Shown here: positions 27,760 through 37,418 of the stretch, one piece after another
How positions within the stretch are numbered: position 1 is the first letter of the stretch
Layout: each line of letters opens with the position of its first letter
From: Bacillota bacterium
GTDB lineage: Bacteria > Bacillota > Clostridia > Acetivibrionales > Acetivibrionaceae
Direction of reading: 5' to 3'
Assembly (NCBI GenBank): GCA_023398495.1
Contig: JAEWSG010000142.1
Coordinates: forward strand, 1 to 64,000
Length of the DNA: 64,000 nt
Notes under the pieces: model-generated
Seen by the model: the letters and a program-made list of their open reading frames with translations, nothing else
What the model was told of the DNA's origin: nothing
Databases searched by the model: none
Made by a program: the position numbers and the translations under genes

Positions 27760-30138
27760 TTAATCTTTTGAAAACGCTATTTTAAGCATTTCATCAATCG
27801 TAGTAACACCATCTTTTACCAATCTAGCACTGTTCATACGCAATGTCTTCATACCGTTTTTGATAGCTACATCTTTTATAGTATCGGAATTTTCGTTTTT
27901 AGCAATCATTTCCCTGATTTCTCTGTTAACTTCCATTATTTCATATACAGCTATTCTGCCTTTATACCCCATGTTATTACATTCCGGACAACCCTTTGCC
28001 TTATATATAGTAACCTCTTCGCCTTCTTCAAGACTTAAAATATCTCTGTCCTGAGGGGTAAGCTCCATTACTTCCTTACATTTTGGACATAATCTACGTA
28101 CCAACCTTTGAGCTAGTACTCCAACAACAGAAGATGACATCAAGAAGGGTTCAATACCCATATCAATCATTCTGGTAATAGAACTGGCAGCATCATTAGT
28201 GTGAAGTGTACTAAAAACAAGGTGACCTGTGATAGCGGATCTGGTTGCTATTTCTGCCGTCTCCCCGTCACGTATTTCTCCTACCATTATGATATCAGGA
28301 TCCTGTCTTAAGAAAGACCTTAATGCTGCAGCAAAGGTCATCCCTGCCTTAACATTAACCTGGACCTGATTTATTCCTTTTATCGTATTTTCCACAGGAT
28401 CCTCAACTGTTAGTATGTTTACATTAGGCTTACAAAGTTCTTTTAGTGCAGTATACAAGGTAGTTGATTTACCGCTTCCTGTAGGCCCCGTTACAAGTAT
28501 AATACCATGAGGATTAGAAATTATGTTATCGAACTTCTCCATATCATCTTCAAAGAATCCCAACTGCTGTTTAGATACATTGAAACCATCTTTGTCTGCT
28601 ATTCTCATTACAATCTTTTCACCAAACATTGTTGGCAGGATAGATACACGGAGATCATAGTTCTTTCCATCAATATTAAGTGCTATTCTACCGTCCTGAG
28701 GGATTCTTTTTTCAGCAATATTCAAGCCGCTTATTATTTTAACTCTCGCAGACATAGAAGGCATTATCTTCTTATCATGACGCATAACTTCAACAAGCTG
28801 ACCGTCTATTCTGTAACGAACCAGAACATTATCTTCCTGAGGTTCGATGTGAATATCACTGGCTCTGCTAGCAACAGCTTTTTGAAATATTATGTTAACC
28901 ATTTTAACTATCGGTGCATTTTCAAGATCAGTTATATCAACTGTTTCTTCTTCTATTTCAGCTTCTTTAATCTCAACTGCAATTTTCTCATTAACCTTCT
29001 TTATTTCTTCATCTAATTGTGCCATTTTCTTCTCTGGTTCAGGAGCTGATTTTTTATTGGTTTTATCAAAATAAACATCTAGATATTTTTTAATCGATTC
29101 CTCTTCTGCAAGACATGGAATTATTTCAAGTCCGGTAGTAAGCCTGAGGTCATCTATCGAAAAGATGTTCATAGGATCACTCATCGCAACTTTAAGAGTT
29201 GTTTCAGACTTTTTGAAAGGAATCAGCTTATGCATCCTTGCAATATTAGGAGTTACAAGCTTTATAGCATTCTCATCAAATTCTATAGTATCAAGATCAA
29301 CAAACTTTACTCCCATTTGTTTTTCCAAAAATTCATATAGAGATTTGCTATTTATAAAACCTTCCTTAACCAGAATTTTTCCAATAAGCCCACCGTGTTT
29401 AGACTGGATTGATAAAGCACGGTCTAACTGCTCCTGAGAAATAACTCCGGAACGAACAAGCAGATTACCGATTTTATCTTTAAAAAGACCAGTCTCATTA
29501 AAATTATTACCATTGTCAAAGTCATTTGTCTTTGAACTGACAGGTATATTATCCATGCCTAAATCAGGCAACTCAACATCCTGCTTTATAGAGTTATATG
29601 TACCCTTATCAAGTAACATTTCCTCTTTTTCTTTTATAGCGTCATTTGGTTGCACATCTGGCACTGAGGCTTTAGGTACTGACTCTTTTGCTTTTATTTC
29701 CTCTCCATAAAACTTGATGATAAGCCTATCAATTTCTTTGGTTTCCGCAAGAACAGGCTTGATTTCAAGACCTGTTGCAAGGCGTATATCATCAATGGAA
29801 AATATGTCTGTAGGATCTTTCATAGCAATTGTCAAGACATTGCCTTCTTTTTCAATAGGTATTACTTTGTATCTGTGTGCGATGTTTTTGGTTAAAAGAT
29901 TAGGAATACTTAAATCTTTAAATTCGTAACTTGATAAGTCAACAAAAGATATGCCCATTTTAGTAGCTCTTGCCATCATGACGTCTACTTGAGACACAAG
30001 ACCAAGATCAATCAGAACATCCTCAATATTTCCTTTACCTTCACGCTGGATGTCCCAAGCTCTCTTAAGATCTGTAATTTTCAAAACACCCATTTCCAAA
30101 AGTATCTCATCAATTCCTCTAGTATCTAATCCTACCAT
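27760..30138 (-). CDS. pilB: Pilus extension ATPase PilB with duplicated N-terminal domains
   Basis: The 792-aa product is longer than usual GspE/PilB because the N-terminal MshEN-type domain occurs twice (about 5-150 and 225-375). Each copy ends in a matching segment (AMKDPTDIFSIDDIRLATGL and AMSDPMNIFSIDDLRLTTGL). The motor follows with SDIHIEPQEDNVLVRYRIDG, Walker A TGPTGSGKSTT, Walker B IIMVGEIRDGETAE and a four-Cys zinc motif (CPKCKE...CPECNN). MshEN domains can bind c-di-GMP, so c-di-GMP control is plausible. It is the first gene of the pilus cluster. Confidence 0.92.
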   Translation of the reverse strand: MVGLDTRGIDEILLEMGVLKITDLKRAWDIQREGKGNIEDVLIDLGLVSQVDVMMARATKMGISFVDLSSYEFKDLSIPNLLTKNIAHRYKVIPIEKEGNVLTIAMKDPTDIFSIDDIRLATGLEIKPVLAETKEIDRLIIKFYGEEIKAKESVPKASVPDVQPNDAIKEKEEMLLDKGTYNSIKQDVELPDLGMDNIPVSSKTNDFDNGNNFNETGLFKDKIGNLLVRSGVISQEQLDRALSIQSKHGGLIGKILVKEGFINSKSLYEFLEKQMGVKFVDLDTIEFDENAIKLVTPNIARMHKLIPFKKSETTLKVAMSDPMNIFSIDDLRLTTGLEIIPCLAEEESIKKYLDVYFDKTNKKSAPEPEKKMAQLDEEIKKVNEKIAVEIKEAEIEEETVDITDLENAPIVKMVNIIFQKAVASRASDIHIEPQEDNVLVRYRIDGQLVEVMRHDKKIMPSMSARVKIISGLNIAEKRIPQDGRIALNIDGKNYDLRVSILPTMFGEKIVMRIADKDGFNVSKQQLGFFEDDMEKFDNIISNPHGIILVTGPTGSGKSTTLYTALKELCKPNVNILTVEDPVENTIKGINQVQVNVKAGMTFAAALRSFLRQDPDIIMVGEIRDGETAEIATRSAITGHLVFSTLHTNDAASSITRMIDMGIEPFLMSSSVVGVLAQRLVRRLCPKCKEVMELTPQDRDILSLEEGEEVTIYKAKGCPECNNMGYKGRIAVYEIMEVNREIREMIAKNENSDTIKDVAIKNGMKTLRMNSARLVKDGVTTIDEMLKIAFSKD

Positions 30139-30509
30139 TTTGAACCCCCAAATAATATTTAATTATATTATTACTCAACGCGATTACACTGTTTTGATAC
30201 TACAAAGAATTCTTTCATATCACTTAATACAATTCTATACTAAAGTTTATTCTTTGTGAAGTAAAAAATATTCTTTTAAATATATACATAAAGAAACTTT
30301 TTATAAAAAAAAGCAATTTATTCATTTAACATGTACTAATACCTATTTTAACATGTTTTTTTGCTATTCTCAAGCACTTAATTAACTATTTATGATAAAT
30401 TTATGAACATTTCATAAATTTTTTGTTAATTTTTATCTCCTTTCATCACAAACCATAATTTTATTTAGTTTTATACTTATAGCTCACTTTCAACTATTAT
30501 TCATAATAA
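30139..30509. other. Leader/promoter region of the pilus cluster
   Basis: About 370 bp of very AT-rich DNA separates the pilB start from the dpaB terminator. I found no convincing ORF or riboswitch. GGGGGTT lies just before the pilB ATG. The pilus promoter should be here, but no -35/-10 pair is clear enough to call. Confidence 0.35.
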
Positions 30510-30536
30510 AAAGAAGTGAACTTTTGTCACTTCTTT
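30510..30536 (-). terminator. Terminator after dpaB
   Basis: A 10-bp stem (AAAGAAGTGA/TCACTTCTTT) with a 7-base loop is followed on the minus strand by TTATTATG. It lies about 70 bp past the dpaB stop and separates the dipicolinate genes from the pilus cluster. Confidence 0.8.
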
Positions 30537-30603
30537 AAGGTGTTTTTAAAAAAAATTCATTAGTCAATGTTTTTGGCAATCACCTAACATAAAATATTAA
30601 CAA

Positions 30604-31188
30604 TCAATATTTTATTAGCAAGGGTTGAATTTGTTTACCCTTAAGAGCATATTCTATTGTAGGAATTATCAATGTTGTTTCTGATACAATGGAGTTTGGT
30701 TTACTATCAGGTCCATCCTGGCCGAAAGGAACAAGGTATATGTTTTTCATATTAAGAAGTAAACCGATATTTTTTGCATTTGCACCTAGTCCATCATTAG
30801 TTGAAATGGCAATTACCACCGGTTTTTGATTCCTCATGTGTGCCTTGCAAGCCATTGTTACAGGCGTATCTGTTATGCCGTTAGCGATCTTGGCTATTGT
30901 ATTTCCCGTACATGGAGCGATAACAATCAAATCCACCAAAGCTTTAGGCCCGAATGGTTCAGCATCAATAATAGAATCAATAACTTTTTCTCCAGTAATT
31001 CCTTCCAACTTTAATCTTAAGTCCTTTGCTGTACCGAATCTTGTGTCAAATTTATCAACAGAACCTGAAATTATTGGTAAAACCTTAGCACCTGTGCTAA
31101 CTAGTTTTTCAACTTCAGGTACCACTTTTCCGATCGTGCAGAAAGAACCTGTAAGTGCAAAACCGATTTTTATTCCATCCATCTGCAT
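30604..31188 (-). CDS. dpaB: Dipicolinate synthase subunit B
   Basis: The 194-aa flavoprotein-family product (IGFALTGSFCTIGKVVPEVE, VIAPCTGNTIAKIANGITDT) is SpoVFB/DpaB. With DpaA it makes dipicolinic acid in the mother cell from a lysine-pathway intermediate; dipicolinate fills the spore core as its calcium salt. The start at 31188 has GGGGGTATAGAGA upstream, and the gene follows dpaA by 3 bp. Expression is expected from a mother-cell sigma factor. Confidence 0.95.
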   Translation of the reverse strand: MQMDGIKIGFALTGSFCTIGKVVPEVEKLVSTGAKVLPIISGSVDKFDTRFGTAKDLRLKLEGITGEKVIDSIIDAEPFGPKALVDLIVIAPCTGNTIAKIANGITDTPVTMACKAHMRNQKPVVIAISTNDGLGANAKNIGLLLNMKNIYLVPFGQDGPDSKPNSIVSETTLIIPTIEYALKGKQIQPLLIKY

Positions 31189-31191
31189 TCT

Positions 31192-32064
31192 CTATACCCC
31201 CAACTCATTAATTATATTATAGACCGTATCTTTAATGAATTCTGCCGCTGTAACAGGAGCCACTTTTCCTGGAAGTGAAAGTGCCCAAATTGTTTTAACT
31301 CCCTGCTCCTTTGCTTTTTCGAAATCCACTCCGCCAGGTTTTGATGCAAGATCAATAATAAGACTGTCTTTTTTCACTTTTCTTAGCATGTTTACATCAA
31401 GAATCACATGAGGTATAGTATTGAATATGACATCCATACTGTCAATGCTTTTTCCAATATCCTTCAAATGAACAGGCTTGTATCCATAACCTTTTATCCA
31501 AGCGAGGTCGGAACATTTTCTTGCCTCTACATAAACATTGCATCCCAATCCATAAAGCATCTTCGCAAGAATTTTTCCTATTCTTCCAAACCCAAGAACC
31601 ATTGCATTGCAATTGTGAAGCGTTACCGGCATTTCCTCCATAGCAATTTGTATAGCACCTTCAGCGGTTGGTATAGCATTTAATACGGCCATCTCCTCAC
31701 GTTCAAGCAAATCCACTGAGTAAACACTATATACAGATGCAGCATGTAAAATCTTTTCACTGATTCTACCAGCAATAAACAACTGATTCTTGGTCATTTT
31801 TTTAAATATGTCGTTTATGTCGATTTTGTCAGGACAAAATGGTGCATTAAGATTTTCATTATCATTTGAACAAGGCAACGGTCCGATAATTACATCTGGT
31901 TCTTTTATTGCATGCTCTAAACTTGGACTTTCTTCCATACCCAATTCAAAACCTGCATTCTTAAAACCATATATATCAACCTTGTTGCCATCCGCTGCAA
32001 TTAGGTTTGCAAGTTTTATGCTTCTCAAATCGCCACCTAAAACCGTGAACCTTTTTTTTGTCAT
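31192..32064 (-). CDS. dpaA: Dipicolinate synthase subunit A
   Basis: The 290-aa product is SpoVFA/DpaA. An N-terminal domain (FTVLGGDLRSIKLANLIAAD) is followed by a Rossmann NAD(P)-binding domain (AMVLGFGRIGKILAKMLYGL, about 150), and the C-terminus carries SKPGGVDFEKAKEQG. It is the catalytic dehydrogenase-like subunit of dipicolinate synthesis and lies directly before dpaB. Upstream in the transcription sense are the M16 peptidase, pnp and rpsO, the same neighbourhood as in Bacillus. Confidence 0.95.
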   Translation of the reverse strand: MTKKRFTVLGGDLRSIKLANLIAADGNKVDIYGFKNAGFELGMEESPSLEHAIKEPDVIIGPLPCSNDNENLNAPFCPDKIDINDIFKKMTKNQLFIAGRISEKILHAASVYSVYSVDLLEREEMAVLNAIPTAEGAIQIAMEEMPVTLHNCNAMVLGFGRIGKILAKMLYGLGCNVYVEARKCSDLAWIKGYGYKPVHLKDIGKSIDSMDVIFNTIPHVILDVNMLRKVKKDSLIIDLASKPGGVDFEKAKEQGVKTIWALSLPGKVAPVTAAEFIKDTVYNIINELGV

Positions 32065-32234
32065 TTAAGCAGTTCCTCCCTTCATACTGAAAACACGGAA
32101 TTTATACTTACCTTCGCACATACAATTTACTATGTAACAATTTATGGCGACTAATACATCTTATGTTTTTTGTAAATCCAAAGTGCTTGTCTAAAGGGTA
32201 CTATTACTTCAGAAAATCTAGTGCTGATTAACAA

Positions 32235-32273
32235 AAAAAGCTCTGCGGTTAAAATAACACCACAAAGCTTTTT
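32235..32273 (-). terminator. Terminator downstream of the M16 peptidase
   Basis: An imperfect hairpin has an outer stem AAAAAGCT/AGCTTTTT and a weaker inner stem through GCGGTTA/TAACACCAC. A T-run follows on the minus strand. It lies about 60 bp beyond the peptidase stop. Confidence 0.65.
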
Positions 32274-32295
32274 CTCACAAAAACGTCTTATTCTT

Positions 32296-32328
32296 CAAGA
32301 AAATTCGCTACTATCATGAATTTTCTTG
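32296..32328 (-). terminator. Hairpin just past the M16 peptidase stop
   Basis: A perfect 11-bp stem (CAAGAAAATTC/GAATTTTCTTG) starts 4 bp after the stop. Its T-tail is poor, so it may protect mRNA or act together with the hairpin at 32235. Confidence 0.5.
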
Positions 32329-32331
32329 TTC

Positions 32332-33585
32332 TTAAATAAATTTTCCAAGATCAATCTCACTTTTTATGTTGCCAACAGCTGCAAGACTGATTTTTTCAAT
32401 CTGGAAAACCCTACTGATAACTTCATTGACTTTGTCTTTATTGACTGCGTCAATTTTATTTAGTACCTCTTCAGGAGAATTTATGATACCGAGCATTAAC
32501 TCTGACTTACCTAAGCTGTTCATCCTGCTGCTCGTGCTCTCTAAGCCTAAGATGTAACTCCCCTTAAGCTGCTCCTTTGATTTGGACAGTTCGTCTTCGG
32601 ATATACCATGTTTCACCAACATTTTTATCTCTTCCATTACAAGCTTTAAAAAAGTATCCTGGTGTTCAGGGTTCATACCCGCATAAATAGTATAAAGCCC
32701 AACATTTCTATAGGATGATGGATATGAATAAATGGAATAAACCAACCCCATTTCTTCACGGATTTTCTGGAACAATCTCGAACTCATTCCGCCACCAAAA
32801 ATATTGTTAACAGAAAGTAGTGAGTATAAGTAATCATTACCATGCTCAATGCCTTCAAAACCCAAGCATATATGCATTTGCTCAGTGTCTTTTTCTTTTA
32901 TTTTTTTGCTTGTATTAAATCCAACCTTTTCAAATTCATTTTGAAGAGTTTTGTCCGTATGCCAGTTACCAAATTTATGTTTTATTCTTTCAACCAGTAC
33001 ATTTTCATCATAATTGCCCGCAACAGCAATCACAGTGTTAGATGGTAAATAGTGCGAACCAACATAATCAATAATTGTATCCCTGTTAATTCTGTGAAGG
33101 CAATCATGTGTACCCAAAATAGGCATACCTATGGCATCACCTTCCCATACAGTCTCAGATAAATAGTCGTGTACAAGTTCTTCCGGTGAATCCTCATACA
33201 TACCTATCTCTTCTATAACAACTTTCCTCTCAACATCAATATCCTTTGCTGAAAAAACCGAATTAAAAAACATGTCCGCTAGTACGTCCAGGGCAATATC
33301 GATATGTGTATCCAAAGTCTTGGTATAGTAGCAGGTACATTCTTTCCCTGTAAAAGCATTTATCTGACCGCCAATACTGTCAATGCACTCTGCAATTTGC
33401 TTTGCACTCCTATTTTTTGTGCCTTTAAAAAGCATGTGTTCTATAAAATGAGAGATACCGTTTATTTCCTTCTTCTCATTTCTAGAACCTGCTCCCACCC
33501 AAACTCCTACTGATACCGACCTGACATGTGGTATTTTCTCACAAATAATCCTGACGCCATTATCCAACGTAATACGCTTTAGCAT
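32332..33585 (-). CDS. M16-family zinc peptidase (MlpA/YmxG-like)
   Basis: The product of about 417 aa is a processing-peptidase-like M16 protein with the inverted zinc motif HFIEHMLFKGT (HxxEH, about 55) and the distal Glu in a VIEEIGMYEDSPEE segment. The C-terminal M16 domain lacks the metal site, as usual. It is cytosolic. Bacillus MlpA/YmxG lies in the same place next to pnp. I chose the ATG at 33585, 5 bases after CGGAGGG; an upstream TTG at 33603 is unlikely. Confidence 0.9.
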   Translation of the reverse strand: MLKRITLDNGVRIICEKIPHVRSVSVGVWVGAGSRNEKKEINGISHFIEHMLFKGTKNRSAKQIAECIDSIGGQINAFTGKECTCYYTKTLDTHIDIALDVLADMFFNSVFSAKDIDVERKVVIEEIGMYEDSPEELVHDYLSETVWEGDAIGMPILGTHDCLHRINRDTIIDYVGSHYLPSNTVIAVAGNYDENVLVERIKHKFGNWHTDKTLQNEFEKVGFNTSKKIKEKDTEQMHICLGFEGIEHGNDYLYSLLSVNNIFGGGMSSRLFQKIREEMGLVYSIYSYPSSYRNVGLYTIYAGMNPEHQDTFLKLVMEEIKMLVKHGISEDELSKSKEQLKGSYILGLESTSSRMNSLGKSELMLGIINSPEEVLNKIDAVNKDKVNEVISRVFQIEKISLAAVGNIKSEIDLGKFI

Positions 33586-33618
33586 AAACCCTCCGATTTG
33601 CAACTTATAGTTTTACAA

Positions 33619-35730
33619 CTACTGCTCCTTACTCTCTTGAGAATCATCCATTGCATCTTTTCTTGAAAGGTTTATTCTACCCTGCTTGTCAACATCAAGA
33701 ACCTTGACAAGAATCTCATCTCCCACATTAACTACATCTTCAACTTTTTCTACCCTCTTTTTGTCCAGCTTGGAAATATGAACAAGTCCCTCCTTGCCCG
33801 GCAAAAACTCGACAAACGCTCCAAAAGGAGTTACACGCATTACTTTACCCATATATATCTGTCCAGGTTCGACATCCTTTGCAATACCTTCAATCATCAT
33901 CAATGCTTTTTGAGCAGCCTGTGAATTTGGACTTGAAATAAAGACCTTTCCGTCATCTTCAATATCAATCTTGACACCCGTATCGGCTATTATTTTGTTT
34001 ATCATCTTACCACCAGGTCCAATTACATCTCTGATTTTATCAGGATTAATTGACGTAGTAATAATTTTAGGTGCATAAACTGACATTTCCTCCCTTGGAG
34101 CAGGAATGGCCTTTAAAATTACGTCATCTATAATCTGTAGACGTCCTTTTCTTGTTAACTCAAAAGCCTGAGTAACTATATCCTCTGTAAGGCCGTCAAC
34201 CTTAATATCTACCTGAATGGCAGTTATTCCATCTTTTGTACCAGCTACTTTAAAGTCCATATCTCCAAAGAAGTCTTCTATTCCCTGAATGTCCATAAAC
34301 GTTACAAATTTGCCCGGATTTTCTTCATCAACTACAAGACCTGCCGATATTCCTGCAACCGGCTTTTTAATTGGTACGCCAGCATCCATAAGTGCAAGAG
34401 TGCTACCACATACACTACCCTGTGATGTTGACCCATTTGACATCAAAACCTCGGAAACAAGTCTCATTGTATATGGAAACTCTTCCTGAGAAGGGATAAC
34501 AGGCTCAAGGGCTCTTTCAGCCAATGCACCGTGACCGATTTCTCTTCTTCCAGGTCCTCTTGAGGTCTTTGCTTCCCCTACGCTATATCCAGGGAAATTG
34601 TAATGGTGCATATATCTCTTTGTTTCTTCAAGTTCGATTCCATCTAACATCTGAACATCCCCGAGTGCTCCAAGAGTAACTATTGTAAGTACTTGTGTCT
34701 GTCCTCTCTGGAACAATCCGGAACCATGAACCCTAGGCAAGAGGCCAACTTCTGCTGAAAGTGGTCTTATTTCATCAAGCCTACGACCATCAACTCTTTT
34801 ACCTTCCTTTATTATATATTCCCTGATAACTTTTTTCTCCAATTTGTACAAAGCTTCAGCAATAACAGCTTCCATTTCAGGGAAAGTCTCTGCAAGATGT
34901 GCTTTTGTATCTTCAGCAAGCTTTGATATATTCTCATCCCTGACCTGCTTGTCTACAGCCAAAACAGCTTCTCTCATCCTGGCATATCCGAATTCCCTGA
35001 CTGCATTAAAAATTTCAGCAGGAACTTCTGCAGATATATATTCAAATTTAGGTTTACCAACTTCTTTAACAACACTGTCTATAAAGTCGCATATCTTTTT
35101 GATTTCCTGATGTCCTTGTCTTATTGCATCAAGCATCACATCATCAGGCACTTCATTTGCACCTGCTTCAATCATCACTATTTTTTCTCTGGTAGCCACA
35201 AGAGTAACATACATCTGACTCTTCTCCCTTTGCTTTGCATCAGGATTTATCACTACCTTACCATCAACAAGTCCTATTATTACACCACCTACAGGTCCGT
35301 TAAACGGAATATCGGAAACTGCCAAGGCCATTGATGCACCTAAAAGAGCAGCAACTTCAGGTGAATTATCCTGATCCACAGACATAACCGTATTTACCAG
35401 GGCTACATCATTTCTCAGATCCTTTGGAAATAATGGTCTTAAAGGCCTGTCAATTACTCTTGAAGTAAGAATAGCCTTTTCTGAAGGTTTACCTTCTCTT
35501 TTAATGAATCCACCCGGAATCTTTCCTACAGAGTATAATCTTTCTTCATAATCAACACTTAACGGAAAGAAGTCTATTCCTTCTCTTGGCTTTGCTGAAG
35601 CGGTTGCACTTGACATAACAACTGTATCACCGTATCTTACCAATACTGCTCCATTAGCCAACTGAGCCAATTTCCCCGTCTCAATTGTAAAAGTGCGTCC
35701 TGCCAATTCCAAACTAAAACTTTTTTTCAT
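33619..35730 (-). CDS. pnp: Polynucleotide phosphorylase
   Basis: The product of about 703 aa has two RNase PH domains (about 5-230 and 300-550), with the catalytic core region (AGTKDGITAIQVDIKVDG), then a KH domain (IRDVIGPGGKMINKI) and an S1 domain (GKVMRVTPFGAFVEFLPGKE). It degrades RNA 3' to 5' using phosphate. AGGAGG precedes the ATG at 35730. It follows rpsO on the same strand, the universal arrangement; two hairpins between them could attenuate or process the transcript. Confidence 0.97.
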   Translation of the reverse strand: MKKSFSLELAGRTFTIETGKLAQLANGAVLVRYGDTVVMSSATASAKPREGIDFFPLSVDYEERLYSVGKIPGGFIKREGKPSEKAILTSRVIDRPLRPLFPKDLRNDVALVNTVMSVDQDNSPEVAALLGASMALAVSDIPFNGPVGGVIIGLVDGKVVINPDAKQREKSQMYVTLVATREKIVMIEAGANEVPDDVMLDAIRQGHQEIKKICDFIDSVVKEVGKPKFEYISAEVPAEIFNAVREFGYARMREAVLAVDKQVRDENISKLAEDTKAHLAETFPEMEAVIAEALYKLEKKVIREYIIKEGKRVDGRRLDEIRPLSAEVGLLPRVHGSGLFQRGQTQVLTIVTLGALGDVQMLDGIELEETKRYMHHYNFPGYSVGEAKTSRGPGRREIGHGALAERALEPVIPSQEEFPYTMRLVSEVLMSNGSTSQGSVCGSTLALMDAGVPIKKPVAGISAGLVVDEENPGKFVTFMDIQGIEDFFGDMDFKVAGTKDGITAIQVDIKVDGLTEDIVTQAFELTRKGRLQIIDDVILKAIPAPREEMSVYAPKIITTSINPDKIRDVIGPGGKMINKIIADTGVKIDIEDDGKVFISSPNSQAAQKALMMIEGIAKDVEPGQIYMGKVMRVTPFGAFVEFLPGKEGLVHISKLDKKRVEKVEDVVNVGDEILVKVLDVDKQGRINLSRKDAMDDSQESKEQ

Positions 35731-35959
35731 CAGTTTATCCTCCTCTTGTCTTAACCACAGACTGTAGGACGTAGATTCTACAGCAAAAATTATACTATTA
35801 GTAATAGCAAATCTATTTTCCCTTTGCTGCACAATCTACCTTCTACTGCCTGTAGCACTTGTATTTTATAGACACTTTAAAAGTTAATTTTTATTTATTA
35901 TTCCACATAAAAAGTATTGTATTTATAAATTATACAAAAATATATCTATGTATAAAAAT

Positions 35960-35979
35960 AAAGGTAAACAATTACCTTT
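35960..35979 (-). terminator. Second hairpin between rpsO and pnp
   Basis: An 8-bp stem (AAAGGTAA/TTACCTTT) with a 4-base loop is followed on the minus strand by ATTTTTATAC. It sits about 40 bp beyond the rpsO stop. Confidence 0.6.
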
Positions 35980-35994
35980 ACAATATTAAAAGAA

Positions 35995-36014
35995 TGAGCG
36001 GAATACTCCGCTCA
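35995..36014 (-). terminator. Terminator/attenuator directly after rpsO
   Basis: An 8-bp stem (TGAGCGGA/TCCGCTCA) with a 4-base loop starts 4 bp past the rpsO stop and is followed by TTCTTTTAA on the minus strand. With the next hairpin it forms a tandem pair that would set the rpsO:pnp ratio. Confidence 0.7.
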
Positions 36015-36017
36015 CTG

Positions 36018-36281
36018 TTATTTCCTTATATTCAATTTCTCGATAATCACACGGTATCTGGTGATATCAATCTTCTGAAGATAGTTTAACAACCCTCTTC
36101 TTTGACCAACCATCATTAAAAGACCTCTTCTTGAGTGATGGTCTTTCTTATGAACCTTCAAGTGACCAGTTAAGTGATTAATTCTTTCTGTCAGGATAGC
36201 AATCTGAACTTCCGGTGAACCTGTATCACCTTCATGAAGCTGATGTTTGGTAATTATTTCTTGTTTTAATTCTTTTTGCAT
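36018..36281 (-). CDS. rpsO: Ribosomal protein S15
   Basis: The 87-aa product is canonical uS15 (HEGDTGSPEVQIAILTERI, LKVHKKDHHSRRGLLMMVGQ). It binds 16S rRNA in the 30S platform. The ATG at 36281 has AAGGAGG upstream; a longer frame to 36350 adds a non-family extension and is rejected. Confidence 0.98.
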   Translation of the reverse strand: MQKELKQEIITKHQLHEGDTGSPEVQIAILTERINHLTGHLKVHKKDHHSRRGLLMMVGQRRGLLNYLQKIDITRYRVIIEKLNIRK

Positions 36282-36428
36282 GTAAAAATCCTCCTTAAAT
36301 TTTAGCACCATTAGCCAAGAAAAAGGACGGAGTACCCTTAAACCGAGCAAATGGTTTACTTTACCTAAAACATTTTAACATACTGATTATGAACTGTAAA
36401 GAATGAATTTAAATTTTACTTTACAGGA

Positions 36429-37259
36429 TCATCTTTCCCGAACCGAATATATATCTTCTCTTCTATGCTTTATCAAAGGAAGTTCGTTTCTGACTTTGTC
36501 AAGCTTTGAAAGATCCATTTCTGAATATAAAATATCTTCCTCATCTCCTAAACGTGCCAAAATTTCCGCAAACGGATCGACCAGCATCGAATTTCCGTAT
36601 GCTGTATAATTTGCACTTAAATTTCTTGCAGGGGATATAGCTGCTACAAAAACCTGATTATCTACAGCTCTTGCCCTCATCAGAAGTTCCCAGTGCAAAG
36701 GTCCGGTTGTCATATTAAAGGCTGCCGGAACCACTATCATTTGAGCACCCTTTAAAGCCATAAGTCTGGACAATTCCGGGAACCTTATATCATAGCATAT
36801 TGCTATACCGATTTTGCAATATCCTATATCCACAACTGTTACATGGTTTCCTGGACTAAGTGTATCTGACTCCCTGAATTCAATTTTACCCTGTATATTG
36901 ATATCAAATAAGTGAAGCTTTCTGTGGCTACCTATATTATTCCCATTATTGTCAATAACAACACATGTATTATATAGTTTTTTTTCGTGAATTTCAGCAA
37001 TCGATCCCGCTATGACATGTACTCCAAAATTCTTTGCAGCCTGTGAAACAGCTTTTATCGTCTCTCCATTTTCAACGCTTTCTGCGTACTCAAAGAATTT
37101 ACTGTTATCATAGGGACAGTTAAACATCTCAGGAAGTATAACTACATCAACATTGTTTTTTGCTGATGTTTCAATCATTTCAATAGCCTTCGAAATGTTA
37201 GCTTCTTTGTCATCAACCACCTTCATCTGACATAAAGACAACTTTAATGTTGAACCCAT
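36429..37259 (-). CDS. Carbon-nitrogen hydrolase, Nit2/omega-amidase-like
   Basis: The 276-aa product has the nitrilase-fold catalytic triad: Glu in VVILPEMFNCPYDN, Lys in GSHRKLHLFDI and Cys in IGIAICYDIRFPE. The motifs are closest to Nit2-type omega-amidases, which hydrolyse alpha-ketoglutaramate or alpha-ketosuccinamate. It is cytosolic. GAAGGAG precedes the ATG. The neighbours give no pathway hint. Confidence 0.85.
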   Translation of the reverse strand: MGSTLKLSLCQMKVVDDKEANISKAIEMIETSAKNNVDVVILPEMFNCPYDNSKFFEYAESVENGETIKAVSQAAKNFGVHVIAGSIAEIHEKKLYNTCVVIDNNGNNIGSHRKLHLFDINIQGKIEFRESDTLSPGNHVTVVDIGYCKIGIAICYDIRFPELSRLMALKGAQMIVVPAAFNMTTGPLHWELLMRARAVDNQVFVAAISPARNLSANYTAYGNSMLVDPFAEILARLGDEEDILYSEMDLSKLDKVRNELPLIKHRREDIYSVRER

Positions 37260-37346
37260 TTTTCGCTCCTTCTAAAGTTTTATTTATAATCTCATTATAC
37301 TCCATAACAATTAGCCTTTGCACACTAAATAATTTATTAAAATTAG

Positions 37347-37374
37347 ATGTTCAAGAACATTTCACATTATGTTC
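37347..37374. promoter_or_regulatory. Palindrome ATGTTC-AA-GAACAT plus a third half-site
   Basis: A perfect inverted repeat at 37347-37360 is followed by a further ATGTTC at 37369-37374, 22 bp (two helical turns) from the first. It lies about 45-70 bp upstream of cotJA and could be an operator. The regulator is unknown. The half-site spacing does not match the Gram-positive LexA box. Confidence 0.35.
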
Positions 37375-37418
37375 GAATATTATGTTAATAAAAATAACAA
37401 TTTGGAAGGAGTATTAAG

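Noticed and set aside
30139..30603. c-di-GMP riboswitch before pilB
   Set aside because: I searched both strands for the conserved core and tetraloop pattern and found none; the region is simply AT-rich.
37378..37405. Sigma-E-like promoter (ATATT ... ACAAT) before cotJA
   Set aside because: The spacing is short and transcription would begin at or inside the cotJA ribosome site.
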